A stretch of 64,000 nucleotides of DNA from Rhododendron vialii (taxonomy: Eukaryota > Streptophyta > Magnoliopsida > Ericales > Ericaceae), in contig NC_080557.1 in assembly GCF_030253575.1 (NCBI RefSeq), positions 43,724,501 to 43,788,500 on the forward strand. The letters run 5' to 3'. Positions 23,849 through 35,870 of this stretch are shown here, one piece after another. The first letter of the stretch is position 1; every line of letters starts with the position of its first letter. The position numbers and the translations under genes are program-made. The notes under the pieces are model-generated. The model saw only the letters and a program-made list of their open reading frames with translations. It ran no database searches and was not told the DNA's origin.

Positions 23849-24533
23849 CCTCCCGAACCCCCAGGAGCATGGCCTTCTCTCTCTCTTTTATTCAATTGTT
23901 TTGTGCTAAATCACACGCGTCCAAAAATATTTTGAATGGTCCGAATTAAAAATCAATTGTGACCGGTAACAATTGTTTTGACCAGTCAAAATTGAAAACA
24001 CATCTCATCCATTAATTGGGCGAATGGACCCATGAAATTATGCTCCACCGTGAATAAATTTCTCTTATGGTAGTCCCGCAAAGGGTTTGGATTAAAAAAT
24101 TGACTTATTTTTTTGTCCTTATTCAAATTTTTTTTGCATTTTTTTTTGTTTTGTGTCATATTTTTGTGACTTATTAATTTATTTTGATGAGAGGAATCGG
24201 AAAAGTAAAAAAATTTGATCGAAACTTATAATTTTTTGAATAAAGACAAAAAAAAATCAATAAGACAAAAAAAATTACTTATTCTCGTCTTTTTGAAAAA
24301 ATTTGAGTTTTGATCATAATTTTTTTTTACTTTTCTAATTTTTCGATCATAATTTTTACATATGTAATTGGGTTAATGGGCGGGTCAGGTTTGCTTTAAA
24401 ATAAATGGGTCGGGTTGGGTATGGGTAATTAGACTCTTAGTTAATGGGTCTAAATAGGTCAATGACCCATTAAAGACCCAACCCACTAACAACTTATCCA
24501 ATTCGACCCAAACCCGCCCGTTTGTCACCCCTA
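23527..24533. mobile_element. hAT-type MITE, 1.0 kb
   Basis: The ends are TAGAGGTGGCAAA and, on the minus strand, TAGGGGTGACAAA. The exact 8-bp duplication ATCTCCAC flanks it (23519-23526 and 24534-24541). The arms carry repeated GACCCAACCC / GGGTTGGGTC blocks that pair with each other. A large CT array and an AT-rich centre fill the interior. No coding capacity. Confidence 0.88.
23779..23846. repeat. (CT)n microsatellite, about 68 bp
   Basis: The longest CT run in the window, inside the hAT-type MITE. Confidence 0.95.
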
Positions 24534-24541
24534 ATCTCCAC

Positions 24542-26340
24542 CACCACCAAAATGGGAGGGAGATAGAGAGGAGGAGGACGAAAAATAGTAGGCAGCGATG
24601 GGCGGGGCAGTGACAGTGGTGGCGAGAGATACACTTGCGATTGTTGATTTTGACCAATTTTCCATGTGTGAGGCATGGCAACAATTATATTTCTGTTTCC
24701 CATGCCACTACTGGTGGTTGCTAGGAGATTTTGCTGTGGTGGCAGGGCAGCGGTGATGGTGCCGAATTGATGGATCTTTGACAAGGTAGGCAGTGGTGGT
24801 GAAGTTATCAAAGAGCAGTTGTGATTTTGAGAAGATGGGTGAAGTTTTCCACCAAGTACGTCCAACCGATAATGAAGTAGAAATATTGGATCTTCGGTAA
24901 CTAAGAGGGTATGTTCCTTCAGGTTTTTTAAAAAGAAGAGGTGGTTCTCTACTCTCCAGTCATGAGATCAAAGCTCCGTATACAAAAATCATTCACATGA
25001 CTAGATTCTACGGGTAACATGGAGGCTGCCCAACCTCTTCAAAGCGGTTCATGGAAGAAGCGCAAAAGAAAGTACTTCAACAGCGAAAATATGTAGCCAT
25101 GTTTGATGCACGCCGTAGGGAGGGGATTTGGGTTACGAATCCTGTAGATCCATTAACCCGCTGTTTGGTTGCATTTTTAGGGGGATATTAGTTTCCCACA
25201 CTCCGAATCTCCCAAACTGCGAGGTTGGCAAACACACACGGAGTCGCCTGATGTGCCCGGAAGAGGTGGATAAGCTCACACTAAGCTGTCAATTTTGGAG
25301 GTAGGAACCGACCTAGACTAGGGAGGGGGAGACCCAGGCCCCCTCCCATACTTTGCTCCTCAGGTGGAGGGGTGGGACCATGAACCGGCTTTGTTCCCGG
25401 GAAAGGAATCTCCGTACACCACGACCACGCTCAAGAATCATTGTCTCCTGAATTTCTGCACCGTGGCAAATGACGGCCCACAACCATGGGTGACCTCTTA
25501 TGATGTGAGCAAAGGTATATAAGGCTAATGGAAATTGCTGCGTAGACACCAACCCTGGTGTCTTTGAGGCCTTCTCTCAGGAACCTTAGAGAACCTCGAG
25601 CTCGGATCTAACAAACCAGATTTGGACGTCATCAGTGTCTTTCATAGTCCAATCTGCCCGGACTCGTCCGACTAAACACATTATCACAGTAATCCTCTCC
25701 CACTCCTCAACAAAACAAGCACGGTTATAACCATCCTGACACAATCTCTTAGTTCAACCAAACAACCAACTTCACTATTACTCCCTCCCTACCAATCCCA
25801 ATCCCAATCCCAATCCCAATCCCAATCCCCTCTTCACTATCAATCCCCTTCAACCTATAACCAAATCAAACGAGGCCGTAGTGATCGAATTCATTTTAGA
25901 ACCTCTCAGTGATGGCTCTGATACTTATCCTCAAATTCTTTTTGTATCTTTATCGTTATGGTCGTGTTTGGTCGTTGTTCCAAGGAATTGAGGTTAACAT
26001 TTTCGTGTAGCTTTGAGCCAGTGAAGCCAGTGGAAAATCCTTAGGCTTGCAAGTTATTGCTTCCGGGCTTATGGCAATTACAAGGTTTAATGAGGTGGTT
26101 AAGATTTTTAAGTCAATGTGTTACAGTCCTCGCTTCCTAACAGCTGCAATAAACCTAATAGGCTGAATAGCTTAAGATGCATTATATTTGCATGGGATAC
26201 TCATGAATCATAAGCCAATCTTCTGATAATTGTGAACACATCAAAACAAAGATGACCATTTCTACTTGTCCAAATCCATGGCTTAAATGAAAAGCATTGA
26301 CTTAAAATTAGGCGATTAATTGACCACAGTTTTCAGTATC
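24542..26340. other. Intergenic, possible LTR remnant near 25.2-25.7 kb
   Basis: No gene recognised. Around 25200-25650 a TATATAAGG motif (25517) followed by GC-rich, CTCGAGCTCGG-containing sequence resembles a transcription-start region inside an LTR. I could not find matching ends or a target duplication. A hexamer array follows at 25792-25829. Confidence 0.3.
25792..25829 (+). repeat. (CCAATC)n hexamer array
   Basis: Six tandem CCAATC units. Confidence 0.95.
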
Positions 26341-26526
26341 ACGTTTCATGTCCTGCGACAAAAACTTTATATTAGGCTTCTACTACAAAGTACAAAGTAA
26401 GATAGGTACCTGCATCTACACTTCCAAACAAAGAAAAGGCATGGAGGGAAACAAGCAACAATCGCCTCCACCAAACAGCATCCAAGCAAATGGGAATTCA
26501 TGTTCTTTTAATTCGAATGAGAGCTT

Positions 26527-29500
26527 TTATCTATGTTCATGGGCCTGTTGAACGACATAAAAACCATGAGACGCCGTTGCAGAACCATGTTGAGGAGCAG
26601 CAGCACTTCCTTGAACCTGTAACAGAGAAAACACAGTAATAAGACATTTTCTACAATTGTTCCCTTGTTGGGAGCCTATGGAGTGCTTCAAAATTAGTCA
26701 GACATTAAGTGCTCCATCTATTTCTGGTATTCATCCTGTGAATATTTCATTCACCGATTCACGTACTAACAGACTCATCAACGACTAAGAGCAAACTTTC
26801 TCTACTACTAATATCTTGCCCCAACAATATGTTCACTTAAACTAAGCAAAAAGAAGTATACGATGATGGAACTGAATGAATTTCCTGTTCTTTGATTTTT
26901 TTCAACAAGAGAGAAAAAAGAAGGCATAGAAATTCCACTCAAGTTGAAAGCACCAAAAACCAAGCATGGGCAGCCAAGGCAATCAGAAAACCTATATAAT
27001 GAATGCCAGATTTACAGTCCTTACATAGTTTTTAAATGAAAAGCCTACAAACTAATAGAGGATGTGGCCCTGATATAGCAGATTGGCCACGCAAGGCTTT
27101 AACAGCAGTCCCACAGGAAAGCAAATTGTAACAAGTTTGGTGACTGGGTTCGTCTGGTCATTACAAGATGATATGTCAACTGATTACAATCCACATCTCC
27201 TCCAGTGAATCGTGTCCGAAAGTCCCAATTCAATAGCATCACAGAATGTCCATAATGACAGGATAAAAGAATCCTAAAGGCAGAAAATGAAACTTGGGCA
27301 CCAGATGAGAAGGCAGTTGTTCACATCACTCAATTAATGGGCATTCTCATTCTAACTGTTGGTCCACCGTCTATCCCTCAAAACCAAAGTAAATGATGTT
27401 TAGTCTTTGATTCTTAGTTCTCCCAGAACTCTACTACCGCTCGCTACTTTCAATTACACTTGACTCATTCTCTAGGAGTCCAGCAGCTTGAAATTCAAAA
27501 TCCAAGAAAAAATCCATTCCTTAACTTCAATAAGCCCAAACAACGGTAAAGTAAATATTCAGATACTAAATCCCCAAGCTTTCCCCGTACTCAACCTACT
27601 GTGAACCCCAATTGGAGGCAACAAAATTCTTCTAAGTTTCTTAGCTCATCCAACATAACATTGACATCTCATAATAAGCACTGGATTCAGGTAATGAAAT
27701 TGGAATACATTAATCAGCACTTACCTGATGCATAGCATAAGGATCCATGTACAAATTACCACCATACACCATTTCATGGTTTCCATATCCTGAAGCATAT
27801 CCAGGACCTGCATACGGGAGTTTCTATTATTGGATAGGCTACAACACTTGGATTCAGTTAATTATGAATATTGCATCAAAACAAGCATAGCTAGAAGAAA
27901 AGACACAAGATGTTTGCGATAAATTACTTGGAGTTGCTGCAGCAGCCGCAGCTGCTCTTGCTCTCTTCTCTGCATTATCAAGTTCAGCCCGTAGTTTCTC
28001 AATTTCTCGAGCCATGGAGATCATCTGTTTCTCCATTGCCTGACTTTGTTCAAGATTACTAGCATGTGCCTTTTTTTCATATTCAATGGCAGCCCTGTTC
28101 GTATTCACCATCAGAGAAGGGCAAAATTAAGATATTGGCAGCAAACAAATAGATCACATAAGAAAGCCTAAGTGATACTCCAGATAAATGCAATATGCAA
28201 TACATATAGGATGCTAATGCAACACTAATTGTGATGAGGCAGTAAACAACACGTGATATACCCAATCCAATCACTGGGAGACAATACACAAAGTAATGCA
28301 TTTAGCCTGTGAATACAGGATGAATTTCATAAGATGTACAAAGTTTGTTCAAAAAGTAACAACAAACGGTTAATCTACCCATGAGCTTGAGCCATTACAA
28401 CTTGAATCAAATATACAACGGGATGGAACCATTCGGACTACATTAACACCTCTGCTGGTAACCTAAAAAATGGCGAACCCTAAATTTCTCCAATGACTTT
28501 GTCTTGTAGATGGAATTTTGCCTTATAGGCCGCAGATAATTATATTTGAACAAGTCAATTTCCAGAGAAAAATCAAACGATCTGAGACCATGAGTGTGTA
28601 ATCAGTTCCATCGACAAATAAGGCAACTTTAACACATTTTTTTGGATCTCATCAAGTTCTCAAGTACAACCCGCTACTCTACTCTGCAACAACCCACTAC
28701 TCAACTCTGCTTGTTTGCAAACCTAACTATGCAATATCCATAAGGCACTACACCCCAAAGGAACATGAACATGTACAGACAATACTTCTATATGTATAAC
28801 CACGGTAAAGGGCTAACACCTTTCATTGTGCATGTCACTTTTGAGGCTGGCTCACATTTTAGTTTCCTAAAGTACCCTTGAACTACCTAAAGAAATTGTC
28901 AAGAAGGAAAAGGAACCTGCAACCCCAATTTTCTATGATTGAGTTGGTGGTTTGATGGTTCATTGAGTGGAGTAGTCATAGCGTTCAGTTCTTGAAAATA
29001 CGGAGGAAAATGCTATTTACAGCGATTAATGAATGCATCAAGTTAAATAAATAGTACTGTATAAGTTAAAAGTGCATTGATATTCTAGAAAAACACATTG
29101 AAAATCTAACTTCTTTGTATTTAGTGTGCTTTATCAACTGTCAGGTGGGAGAAAGTTGAGAGTGAGAGAAAGAGGGATGAGTTGAATGCGACCTTCCTCT
29201 TTGGATTTCCTTGCGCATGGTCTCAATATCATCTTTTACGGCAGGCAATTGCTTCAATTCCGACCGCGCCCTGGCAGCTTCCTCATCAATCCCCTTCAGC
29301 TTCGCAGTCAGCTCTTGCCTAATATCCGTCAGCGCCTTCACATCGGCCCTCACCTGACCTAAATCAGCGTTTATCCCCTCGACCGACCGCGTCTCAGCCT
29401 CGACCCTCACCGCCCTCTCGTGGACCTCCCGCACCTGGGCGTCCCTCTCGGCCTTGAAGTCGGCGGCGGCGACGGAGAGGTGGCGGAGGTCCTGGTGGGC

Positions 29501-29761
29501 GACGGCGAGCTCCTGCTTGAGGGCCACGTGGGTGGCGGCGAGGCGTTGGTTGTCGATGAGGAGAGATTGGATGTCGCGGTGGTGGGAGGCGATGCGGTCT
29601 TCGAGGAGGGCGGCGGTGGAGGAGGAGGAGGAAGGGTGAGGGATGCGGTGGTGGTGGAGGAGGCGAGGGTCGTCGATTAGGGTTGGGTGTAGTGGTGCCC
29701 TCGTCAAGGGTGCTTCTCGGAGTTTTAAGGCGTTTGGTGGGAGGTAGTTTCTTCCGGCCAT
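26527..29761 (-). CDS. FLX-like coiled-coil protein
   Basis: Member of the FLX / FLX-LIKE family (flowering locus C expressor), plant coiled-coil scaffold proteins that in Arabidopsis work with FRIGIDA on FLC transcription. Exons on the minus strand: 29761-29193, 28094-27928, 27807-27725, 26616-26527. All junctions are GT-AG and the frame is continuous; stop TAA, 302 aa. It begins [12 protein letters not shown]. Residues 1-50 are Pro/His/Ser-rich, about 55-235 form a long coiled coil ([51 protein letters not shown]), an Ala run follows (about 236-245), and the tail is Gly/Tyr/His-rich ([20 protein letters not shown]). Length fits the family (roughly 240-360 aa). Which paralogue it is cannot be decided here. 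A short (CT)n run just upstream of the ATG (about 29764-29781) is likely 5' UTR. Confidence 0.88.
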
Positions 29762-29986
29762 GGTCTCTCTCTCTCTCTCTCCCCCTAGGCGTTTGTGTGC
29801 CCGTAAGTACTGGTGCCCAACTAGCCTTCCTACTATAACAAAAAAAAATTGGGGAAAATTCTGGCTATACCATTGCTAATATCAAAACTGTTTTTACTTG
29901 ATTAAAAATTGTTTTTCATTATATTTCTGTTTAAGGTACAAGAATATTGCGTGAAAATTATAAGTTGAACGTAATAAAGTAAAGAC

Positions 29987-30209
29987 GGGTACAATTTTGT
30001 TCACCCTCCTTAAAAGAGGGTGAACATTACCCTCTCTCATTGGTTGAAATAGTATGGACCTCATACAAAGTGATATCATACTTACCATGTAATACATTTT
30101 TTGGTAAACATGACTGACATCACTTTATAGTGGGGTCCATATTATTTTAACCAATAGAAACGAGGGTAATATTCACCCTCTTAAGTGGAGGGTGAACAAA
30201 ACTCAACTC
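29987..30209. mobile_element. Mutator-like MITE, 223 bp, upstream of the FLX-like gene
   Basis: The ends GGGTACAATTTTGTTCACCC and, on the minus strand, GAGTTGAGTTTTGTTCACCC are followed by a shared AAGAGGGTGAA block. The 9-bp duplication AGTAAAGAC is exact (29978-29986 and 30210-30218). It sits 226 bp upstream of the FLX-like ATG, so it may lie in that gene's promoter. Confidence 0.88.
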
Positions 30210-30339
30210 AGTAAAGACAATGAAAATTAATTTTTCTGAGGGTTCTATAATTTTTTTTTTTTTTTTGTAGAATTAAAGTTCTCACTTTTTTGCAGACCAT
30301 TGTGCAATAAAGGGTTACCAGTGAGAACGTTATAAGTGA

Positions 30340-31290
30340 AAGTTATCGTTCCAATAGGAACCTGCAATCAGTTATCAAATCGCTCAAAGGATGGGCATTT
30401 GTTTGGTTCTGGTCCTGAATGACATTGATTACTGTAATAGCATCAGTACAAACAACAATATTTGAACAACTGAGAAGCTTAGCTAATTTGAGGCCATCTA
30501 TTACACCCCATAACTCCGCAGCCAAAACCGTACAGCTCCCAATTTTTATTTGGAAACCCAAGATAAATTAAAGCACCATTGTGATTCCAAATAAGACCCC
30601 CGGAAGCTGTGTTGCCATGTGCATCTATTGTACCGTCCGTGTTAATCATCAGCACACCAGGGGGGTTCCCAACCAACCAATATAGTGGTAGCTCGGGTAT
30701 CCCGCTTAGCAATGTGGACTGAAGAACCATTCCGAGGCCCGAGCCAAAACATCAAGGTGGCGGTTGATTTTTTGTTCCAATGGATCATTAGGCGTTAAGG
30801 ACAAGGAACCTGTTCCGGTTGTTCCAAATGCACCAATAAGCAAGAGGAAAAATTATCGCCAAGGGAATGCCCGAAGAGTGGACGACAATTGGATTGGAGC
30901 CACTGAGGGAAAGGCCCCGAATAGAAGTGAGGGCTGGGAGATGGGGGAAGGAGAAAGTTCCGAACGGAGCGGGCATAGGGGCAGTCACGGATGACGCAAA
31001 GGTTACTCTCAACAGAGTTCGAACAATGCATGCGAAACGGGTCAGGAGTGATAGTTCTAGCAAACGATTATCTTTCGTGGCTAGACGCCCGTGGGCAACT
31101 AGCCAAAGGATTAAAGGAAACGAGCAACACGCGGATTGGGCATAGGTTTTCCACAAACAGCTCCAGTTCTCAAACGGGGTACAACTGCTATCATTTAAAC
31201 AAACAGAATACGCTTCCTTACTGGAAAAACGACCAGAGTTGGAGTACTTCCAACAAGCGTTGTCCTGATCGTTATTGAACCATTGGACTG
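30340..31290 (-). pseudogene. LINE 3' remnant (zf-RVT and RNase H), antisense
   Basis: On the minus strand, frames in order give a zf-RVT-like segment (about 31156-30790: WKTYAQSACCSFPLILWLVA, then AYWCIWNNRNRFLVLNA). An RNase H domain in two frames follows (VLMINTDGTIDAHGNTASGG at about 30640; TVLAAELWGVIDGLKLAKLL and VVCTDAITVINVI at about 30530-30400). Frameshifts separate the parts. A poly(T) run at 30250-30266 on the plus strand may be its poly(A) tail. It is a different copy from the LINE at 1398. Confidence 0.8.
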
Positions 31291-31417
31291 CTTGACTCTC
31301 GAAGGGGGAAATACCACAGAAGTTCTATCAAGAACCCAACCCACTCTTTAATGTCACCTCTTTTATGATCACATGCTTCTTGATATGATGTTATAGACAC
31401 AAGTCGCTTGTCCTCAG

Positions 31418-31628
31418 GAAAATTTTTGTGTGTCGGGTGGGTACCACGTGGTGTCCGCTCGGCGCATCCAAGCCATCCATTGCATTTTTGGATGACTCGA
31501 ATTTGGAGAGAGAGAGAGAGTGTTGGAGTGAAAGGAAAGAGATGGTTTCAATCCGAATCATTCAAAAGTGTATTAAACGATAGGTACCACGTGGGATGTA
31601 CCCACCCGGCACCGAAAAATTTCTCGAA
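31418..31628. mobile_element. Foldback MITE carrying two G-boxes, upstream of the CCT gene
   Basis: The left arm (GGAAAATTTTTGTGTGTCGG, then GTGGGTACCACGTGG) pairs with the right arm (minus strand GAGAAATTTTTCGGTGCCGG, then GTGGGTACATCCCACGTGG). CACGTG occurs at 31445-31450 and 31588-31593. No clean target duplication was seen, so the borders are approximate. Confidence 0.65.
31445..31593. promoter_or_regulatory. Paired G-boxes (CACGTG) 209-357 bp upstream of the CCT gene ATG
   Basis: CACGTG at 31445-31450 and 31588-31593, each inside a TACCACGTGG context. G-boxes are binding sites for bZIP, bHLH and PIF-type factors; use at this gene is inferred from position only. Confidence 0.4.
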
Positions 31629-31801
31629 ATATCAGGCTTTATAAAGGCTTCTCTGGACCCTACCACCTCTGTCCAAGCTGGACTAGCTAGATCTTTAAGT
31701 CTATCACAATTCGTTGGCTGTTGTATTGGCCAATAGCAAGATGATAAGGTGCCACACAAGCGAAAAGTTGGTAGAAAAAAACACCCCATTTTCAAATTGT
31801 C

Positions 31802-32661
31802 ATGAACACAGACGAAGCTAAGAAAGAGAGACGAGAGGGAGAGATAGAGATGGTGTATACCTCCTTGCTGAGAAGCCCAAAGAAGGAAGAACAGCAGGTG
31901 CCAGACACCATCCGTTTCTCCGAAATTGAGAAGGAGACCGATGTTGCGGATGAGTTGGAGTGCTTTTGGGGCATGGAAGAGGAAGTTGACTTACCTCCAG
32001 AGGGTAAGAACGCATGTGGTCAACTCAATTGGGACTTCGTGGATTGGGAAGGTTTTTCAGTTGGAGAAGAAGAAGTGAGTCGTGACCAGAAGGTAGCGGA
32101 CATGGGCATGTTTTTCCAAGAACATGAGAGCCGCTTCACTTCTGCAAAGGGTGACCAGAACTGTGAATTTTGGGACGATGATCCTGGGGAGAAGAAGGTG
32201 TCCTTGAATCTGAGTCTGAATTATCAAGAGGTTTTGGATGCCTGGTCCGATCGCGGGCCTCTTTGGGCAGACGAATATTCTCTCTCGATGGCGAACAATG
32301 GCTATGTCAGTGTACTCAAACAACTCATTTGCTTCAGTTCTTTCTTCTTCTATTTAGTGTTCAATTTGACTTTTCTGAAATATTTCGTTATTTGTAACAT
32401 TCAACCTTGTTCCCTGAGTTCTACGCTAGTTTTTCATTTGGATTGGTTTTGATTATCCAGAGAGAGATAGGGCTTCTGTTTTTGGGTAAATTTGAATATA
32501 TTCTGCAGATGGGAGAGGTGCCAGTAATGGAGGAAGAGAGAAGAAGAAGGGAAGCAAGCGTGCTTAGGTACAAGGAAAAGCGTCAGACTAGATTGTTCTG
32601 TAAGAAGATAAGATATCAAGTTCGCAAACTCAATGCAGATAAAAGACCTAGGCTCAAGGTT

Positions 32662-32708
<47 letters not shown>

Positions 32709-32816
32709 CTTCCTTCCGGATTTAACTGTAACTCTGTTGTTTTGTTGCAGGGTCGATTTGTGAAGAGAGTTCCAGAAAAGACGCTTAAATTTAGGACCGT
32801 CAAGGAGCAGAGTTGA
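31802..32816 (+). CDS. CCT-domain protein (CMF type)
   Basis: A nuclear regulator with a C-terminal CCT domain (as in CONSTANS, CO-like, TOC1) and no B-box or response-regulator domain, hence the CMF class. Exons: 31802-32305, 32509-32658, 32751-32816; GT-AG junctions, continuous frame, 239 aa. The N-terminal half is acidic. [19 protein letters not shown] (about residues 137-155) is the short motif typical of the ASML2/CIA2-like CMF group. The CCT domain spans about 183-225 ([40 protein letters not shown]), split by intron 2 after K218 as in many CCT genes. The stop codon TGA (32814-32816) lies inside the target duplication of a foldback element, so the 3' UTR now begins with transposon sequence. 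The exact subfamily is uncertain. Confidence 0.88.
32665..32702. repeat. (CT)n microsatellite in the CCT gene intron 2
   Basis: A CT run of about 38 bp begins 7 bp after the exon-2 donor, in a 92-bp intron. It takes up a large share of the intron. Confidence 0.95.
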
Positions 32817-32820
32817 GCGG

Positions 32821-33212
32821 GGAGGGGGCAGCAGCGTGCTGCTGTCCCGGATTTCCGGACCCATTCCGGTCTCGTTTCGATGATCGGAAACGTTCACTTT
32901 GTAGAGCTAATCGAGTAGAACAATTATGCAAAAAATCAGCTTAATTAGATATCATTAAGTGCCTGATCGGAACCCATATAACTCTCGGTCCATGGGTTAC
33001 AGTGGATTTAATCCAGTGTTTCGGATCCATTCTTTTTAAGATAAAAAGGTTCCGATCAGATATTTAATGATATCCAATTAAGCTGATTTTTTGCATAGTT
33101 ATTCTACTCGACGAACTTTACAAAGTAAACGTTTTCGATCATCGGAGCGAGACCGGAGTGGGCCCGAAAACTCGGGACAGCAGCACGCTGCTGCCAGCAG
33201 CCCCCCGCCTCC
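32821..33212. mobile_element. Foldback (Mutator-like) MITE at the CCT gene stop codon
   Basis: The left end GGAGGGGGCAGCAGCGTGCT pairs with a minus-strand right end GGAGGCGGGGGGCTGCTGGC followed by AGCAGCGTGCTGCTGTCCCG. The inner arms pair through CGATCATCG, AGCTTAATT and TGATCGGAAC. The direct repeat GAGTTGAGCGG lies at 32810-32820 and 33213-33223; the 9-11 bp size fits Mutator-like insertion. The left copy of the repeat contains the TGA stop of the CCT gene. Confidence 0.85.
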
Positions 33213-33223
33213 GAGTTGAGCGG

Positions 33224-35810
33224 CCTGGGATTGAAAGAAAACTTAATGAGCTTCAAAAGAATTCTGTTATTCAAGCTTTTGCTTAAAAGTCGAGCCAATT
33301 TCAAATTAATTTTTGATAGACTGCTTGATTTTTTAAAAGCAAAAAATACAAGCTTATTGAGGCAAAGAAGTAGCTTAGTATTTAGTTTAGTTTATTTGCT
33401 TAAACAAATTTATCTCAAATGAACTTTTAAATAGCCAAATAGTAGTCAGTTTCAAGTAGCTTTAATTGATTTACTTAGAATTCCTTCTGAAATGTGGAGC
33501 ACTGAAAATATCTCAACAATATCATGCTCTGACCTTTCTTCATGCACGTGCTTTACTGTTTTGTTTCAATGGGAAGAAATGTGAAAATATTAGATTCTCT
33601 TTGTTTTGTGGGGCACTTCCCCATTTGGTGGACTGTCACTTCATGTCATAGGCTTAAGAATTGGGGCTTTCCCCTAAGATATTTTTGGGCTTTTTTTCGT
33701 TTTTTTTTGATTTTTTTGTGTGTGTGTGTTTGTTCGTTTTAAGACCTTTTTTTTTTTTTACCCCTATTGATTCGTCTCAACGAGAGGTATCGAAAAAGTA
33801 AATGCCATCAGATTTATAAAGACCCTAACGACCATTTTGGAGGGAGAGATGCTACCAACTCAACTCCGAACATAACTGCGTTTTGAACTGTTCGATATAC
33901 ATGAATCCACGTGCATCGAACACCTACGGATGCAATTGTGTCATAGTTGTGTTTGTAGACCTTTTGTTTTGAAATATTGGTTGGAATCAATTTGCAGTGT
34001 CGTCCATATGGTTGTAAATGAACTGAGTCATTCGTGAACTATTCGAGGCTCGACTCGGTAAAGTCTCGTTCGAGTTCGATTCGTCTACTAAATGAACCGA
34101 ACCTGAACTTCAATTTTAGGCTCGTTTCATAAATGAGCCAAACATGAACGTAACAGTATTCGATTCGGTTAGACTCACGAACCTAGGGTATATGTATATT
34201 ATGAGGATTTTATATAGTTATATAGTGAAAATTTTAAAACTTGTATAAGTCTAAACGTTTACAATTACTAAAAAAGTTGCTTATGTATATGTTTTATCAT
34301 TTTATATGGTTTATGAACGTATTTATGTGCATACTAATTTTGTTTTCCAGCTTTAGACCTGTATGAGAGCATTAATATATGATATTATTGGATCGTTAAG
34401 GTTGTGAATAAGCTCGAGTTCGACCCAAATCTAGACAAGCTCAGTTCTAGTTCAACTCGTCATAATTCTCATTGAGTTCGGCTCGAGCTTGAGTTCGCTA
34501 AAAAATTTAATGAACGAATCAAAATATTCTAATATTCTCAATTCGACTCGTTTACTGCGCTAGTATTCCATCAGTATTTTATACTTTTTCCTGCCCTTTG
34601 TGTCCTTTTTCTGTATCATACTAGTACATTTTTTTTTCCTGTTTGATCCGATATTTATTAAAAGTTTTTCTTCGAAGCATAGTCCATGATAAGAATTATG
34701 TCCATGCTTAACATCCTCTTATATTAAGCTTTGGTCTGAAGTTCCTGAACACAACCATAATTAAGAATTCGCCGATAAAAAAAAACCGATAATTAAGAAC
34801 TTAGGGAGTATTGGTTCGAAGTTCGAGACTTAAAAATCTGTTCTCTTTTAAGTCTTAGTTTGAAACTTCTAAGTTGATATCAACTCTTATTGGCCGACTG
34901 ATATGCTGGCTTTGTCTCGGCATTAAATTGTCTCCCGTTGATAAACGTTGAATTGGTCATCCATAAATTAGCCGAAGTGTGCCTTGGGTAACTTGACACA
35001 TTGAGTTCCGAAAAGAATGATACGTAATTAATTTTGGTTTGTATGTCAATCTTGAAAAGCTTGCCTTGCGGGTACCACCACGGCACCGCCAACTTCGGCC
35101 TTATGGTGGGTTGGATATTGTGTTTGGTTTGTCAATCTTTTTCTCTAGAGCTTTTCATTATTTGATATCTTTTTGTTGTATCTCTATCACCAGTGGTCCC
35201 TTTTGAGAGCAATAGAGCATATGACACTAGGATTGAACTCAATCCCAAATTTTTAGTCATTTTTACTGCTCTATTTAGAAGTTAGAGAAAGAAGTGGAAA
35301 AGAATTTAAAAAAATTTCTCCTTGTTTGTTTGGTTGTAAGAGGAGGAAGAGAGGAAAGAAATTTTGATGAAAAAGGACGTGGAAGATTCCAAAAATATCT
35401 AAAATTGGAGAAAAGAAAAAGGGCACCAGGAAACGGAAAAGCCTCTTTGTAACCCACTGTTTTCTACTTTTCTTCCCTTTTTCCTATTGAAACCAAACGA
35501 GGGAAGAGTTCTTTCAACATGTGGAAGATGGATGGGGGAAAATCAGAGAAAGGAAAATAATGGGAGAAAAGTTGGAGGAAAATTGTATTGTGCAAAATTC
35601 TAAATTTTTCTATTTTCTCTTTCTCCCAAACCAAATAATGGGAGAGATTTTATTATTTTTTTAAGTTTTCCTTTCATTCTCTTCTTTTTCACAAGTTTCA
35701 TACAAAGCAAAAGTATTGTAAATCTGAACCGTTTATTTTTCTTTCGTCGATAGTTTTCATATATAGATTGACATATCAATCCTATTCTGCAAACCCATAA
35801 GCACTCTGCT
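33224..35810. other. Intergenic; possible decayed hAT-type MITE near 34.0-34.56 kb
   Basis: No gene recognised. GGTTGTAAATGAACTGAGTC at about 34012, with many CTCGA/TCGAG-type repeats to about 34560, recalls the hAT-type element in the TAF15b intron (GGGCTGCAAATGA). The right end and target duplication were not found. 35500-35870 is the promoter region of the first UGT. Confidence 0.4.
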
Positions 35811-35870
35811 TTGCATACCCCACACCCTCTCCTCTGCTTCTCCCTCCCATTTCCATTCCCCATCCAATTA

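Noticed and set aside
24494..24865. 123-aa minus-strand open frame
   Set aside because: Overlaps the end of the hAT-type MITE and shows only low-complexity Pro/Ser/Leu.
25160..25700. Gypsy-type LTR
   Set aside because: A TATA-like motif and GC-rich leader are suggestive, but there are no TG...CA ends, no duplication and no PBS.
29420..29680. Gly/Val-rich plus-strand open frames opposite the FLX-like exon 1
   Set aside because: Antisense shadow of the coiled-coil coding exon.
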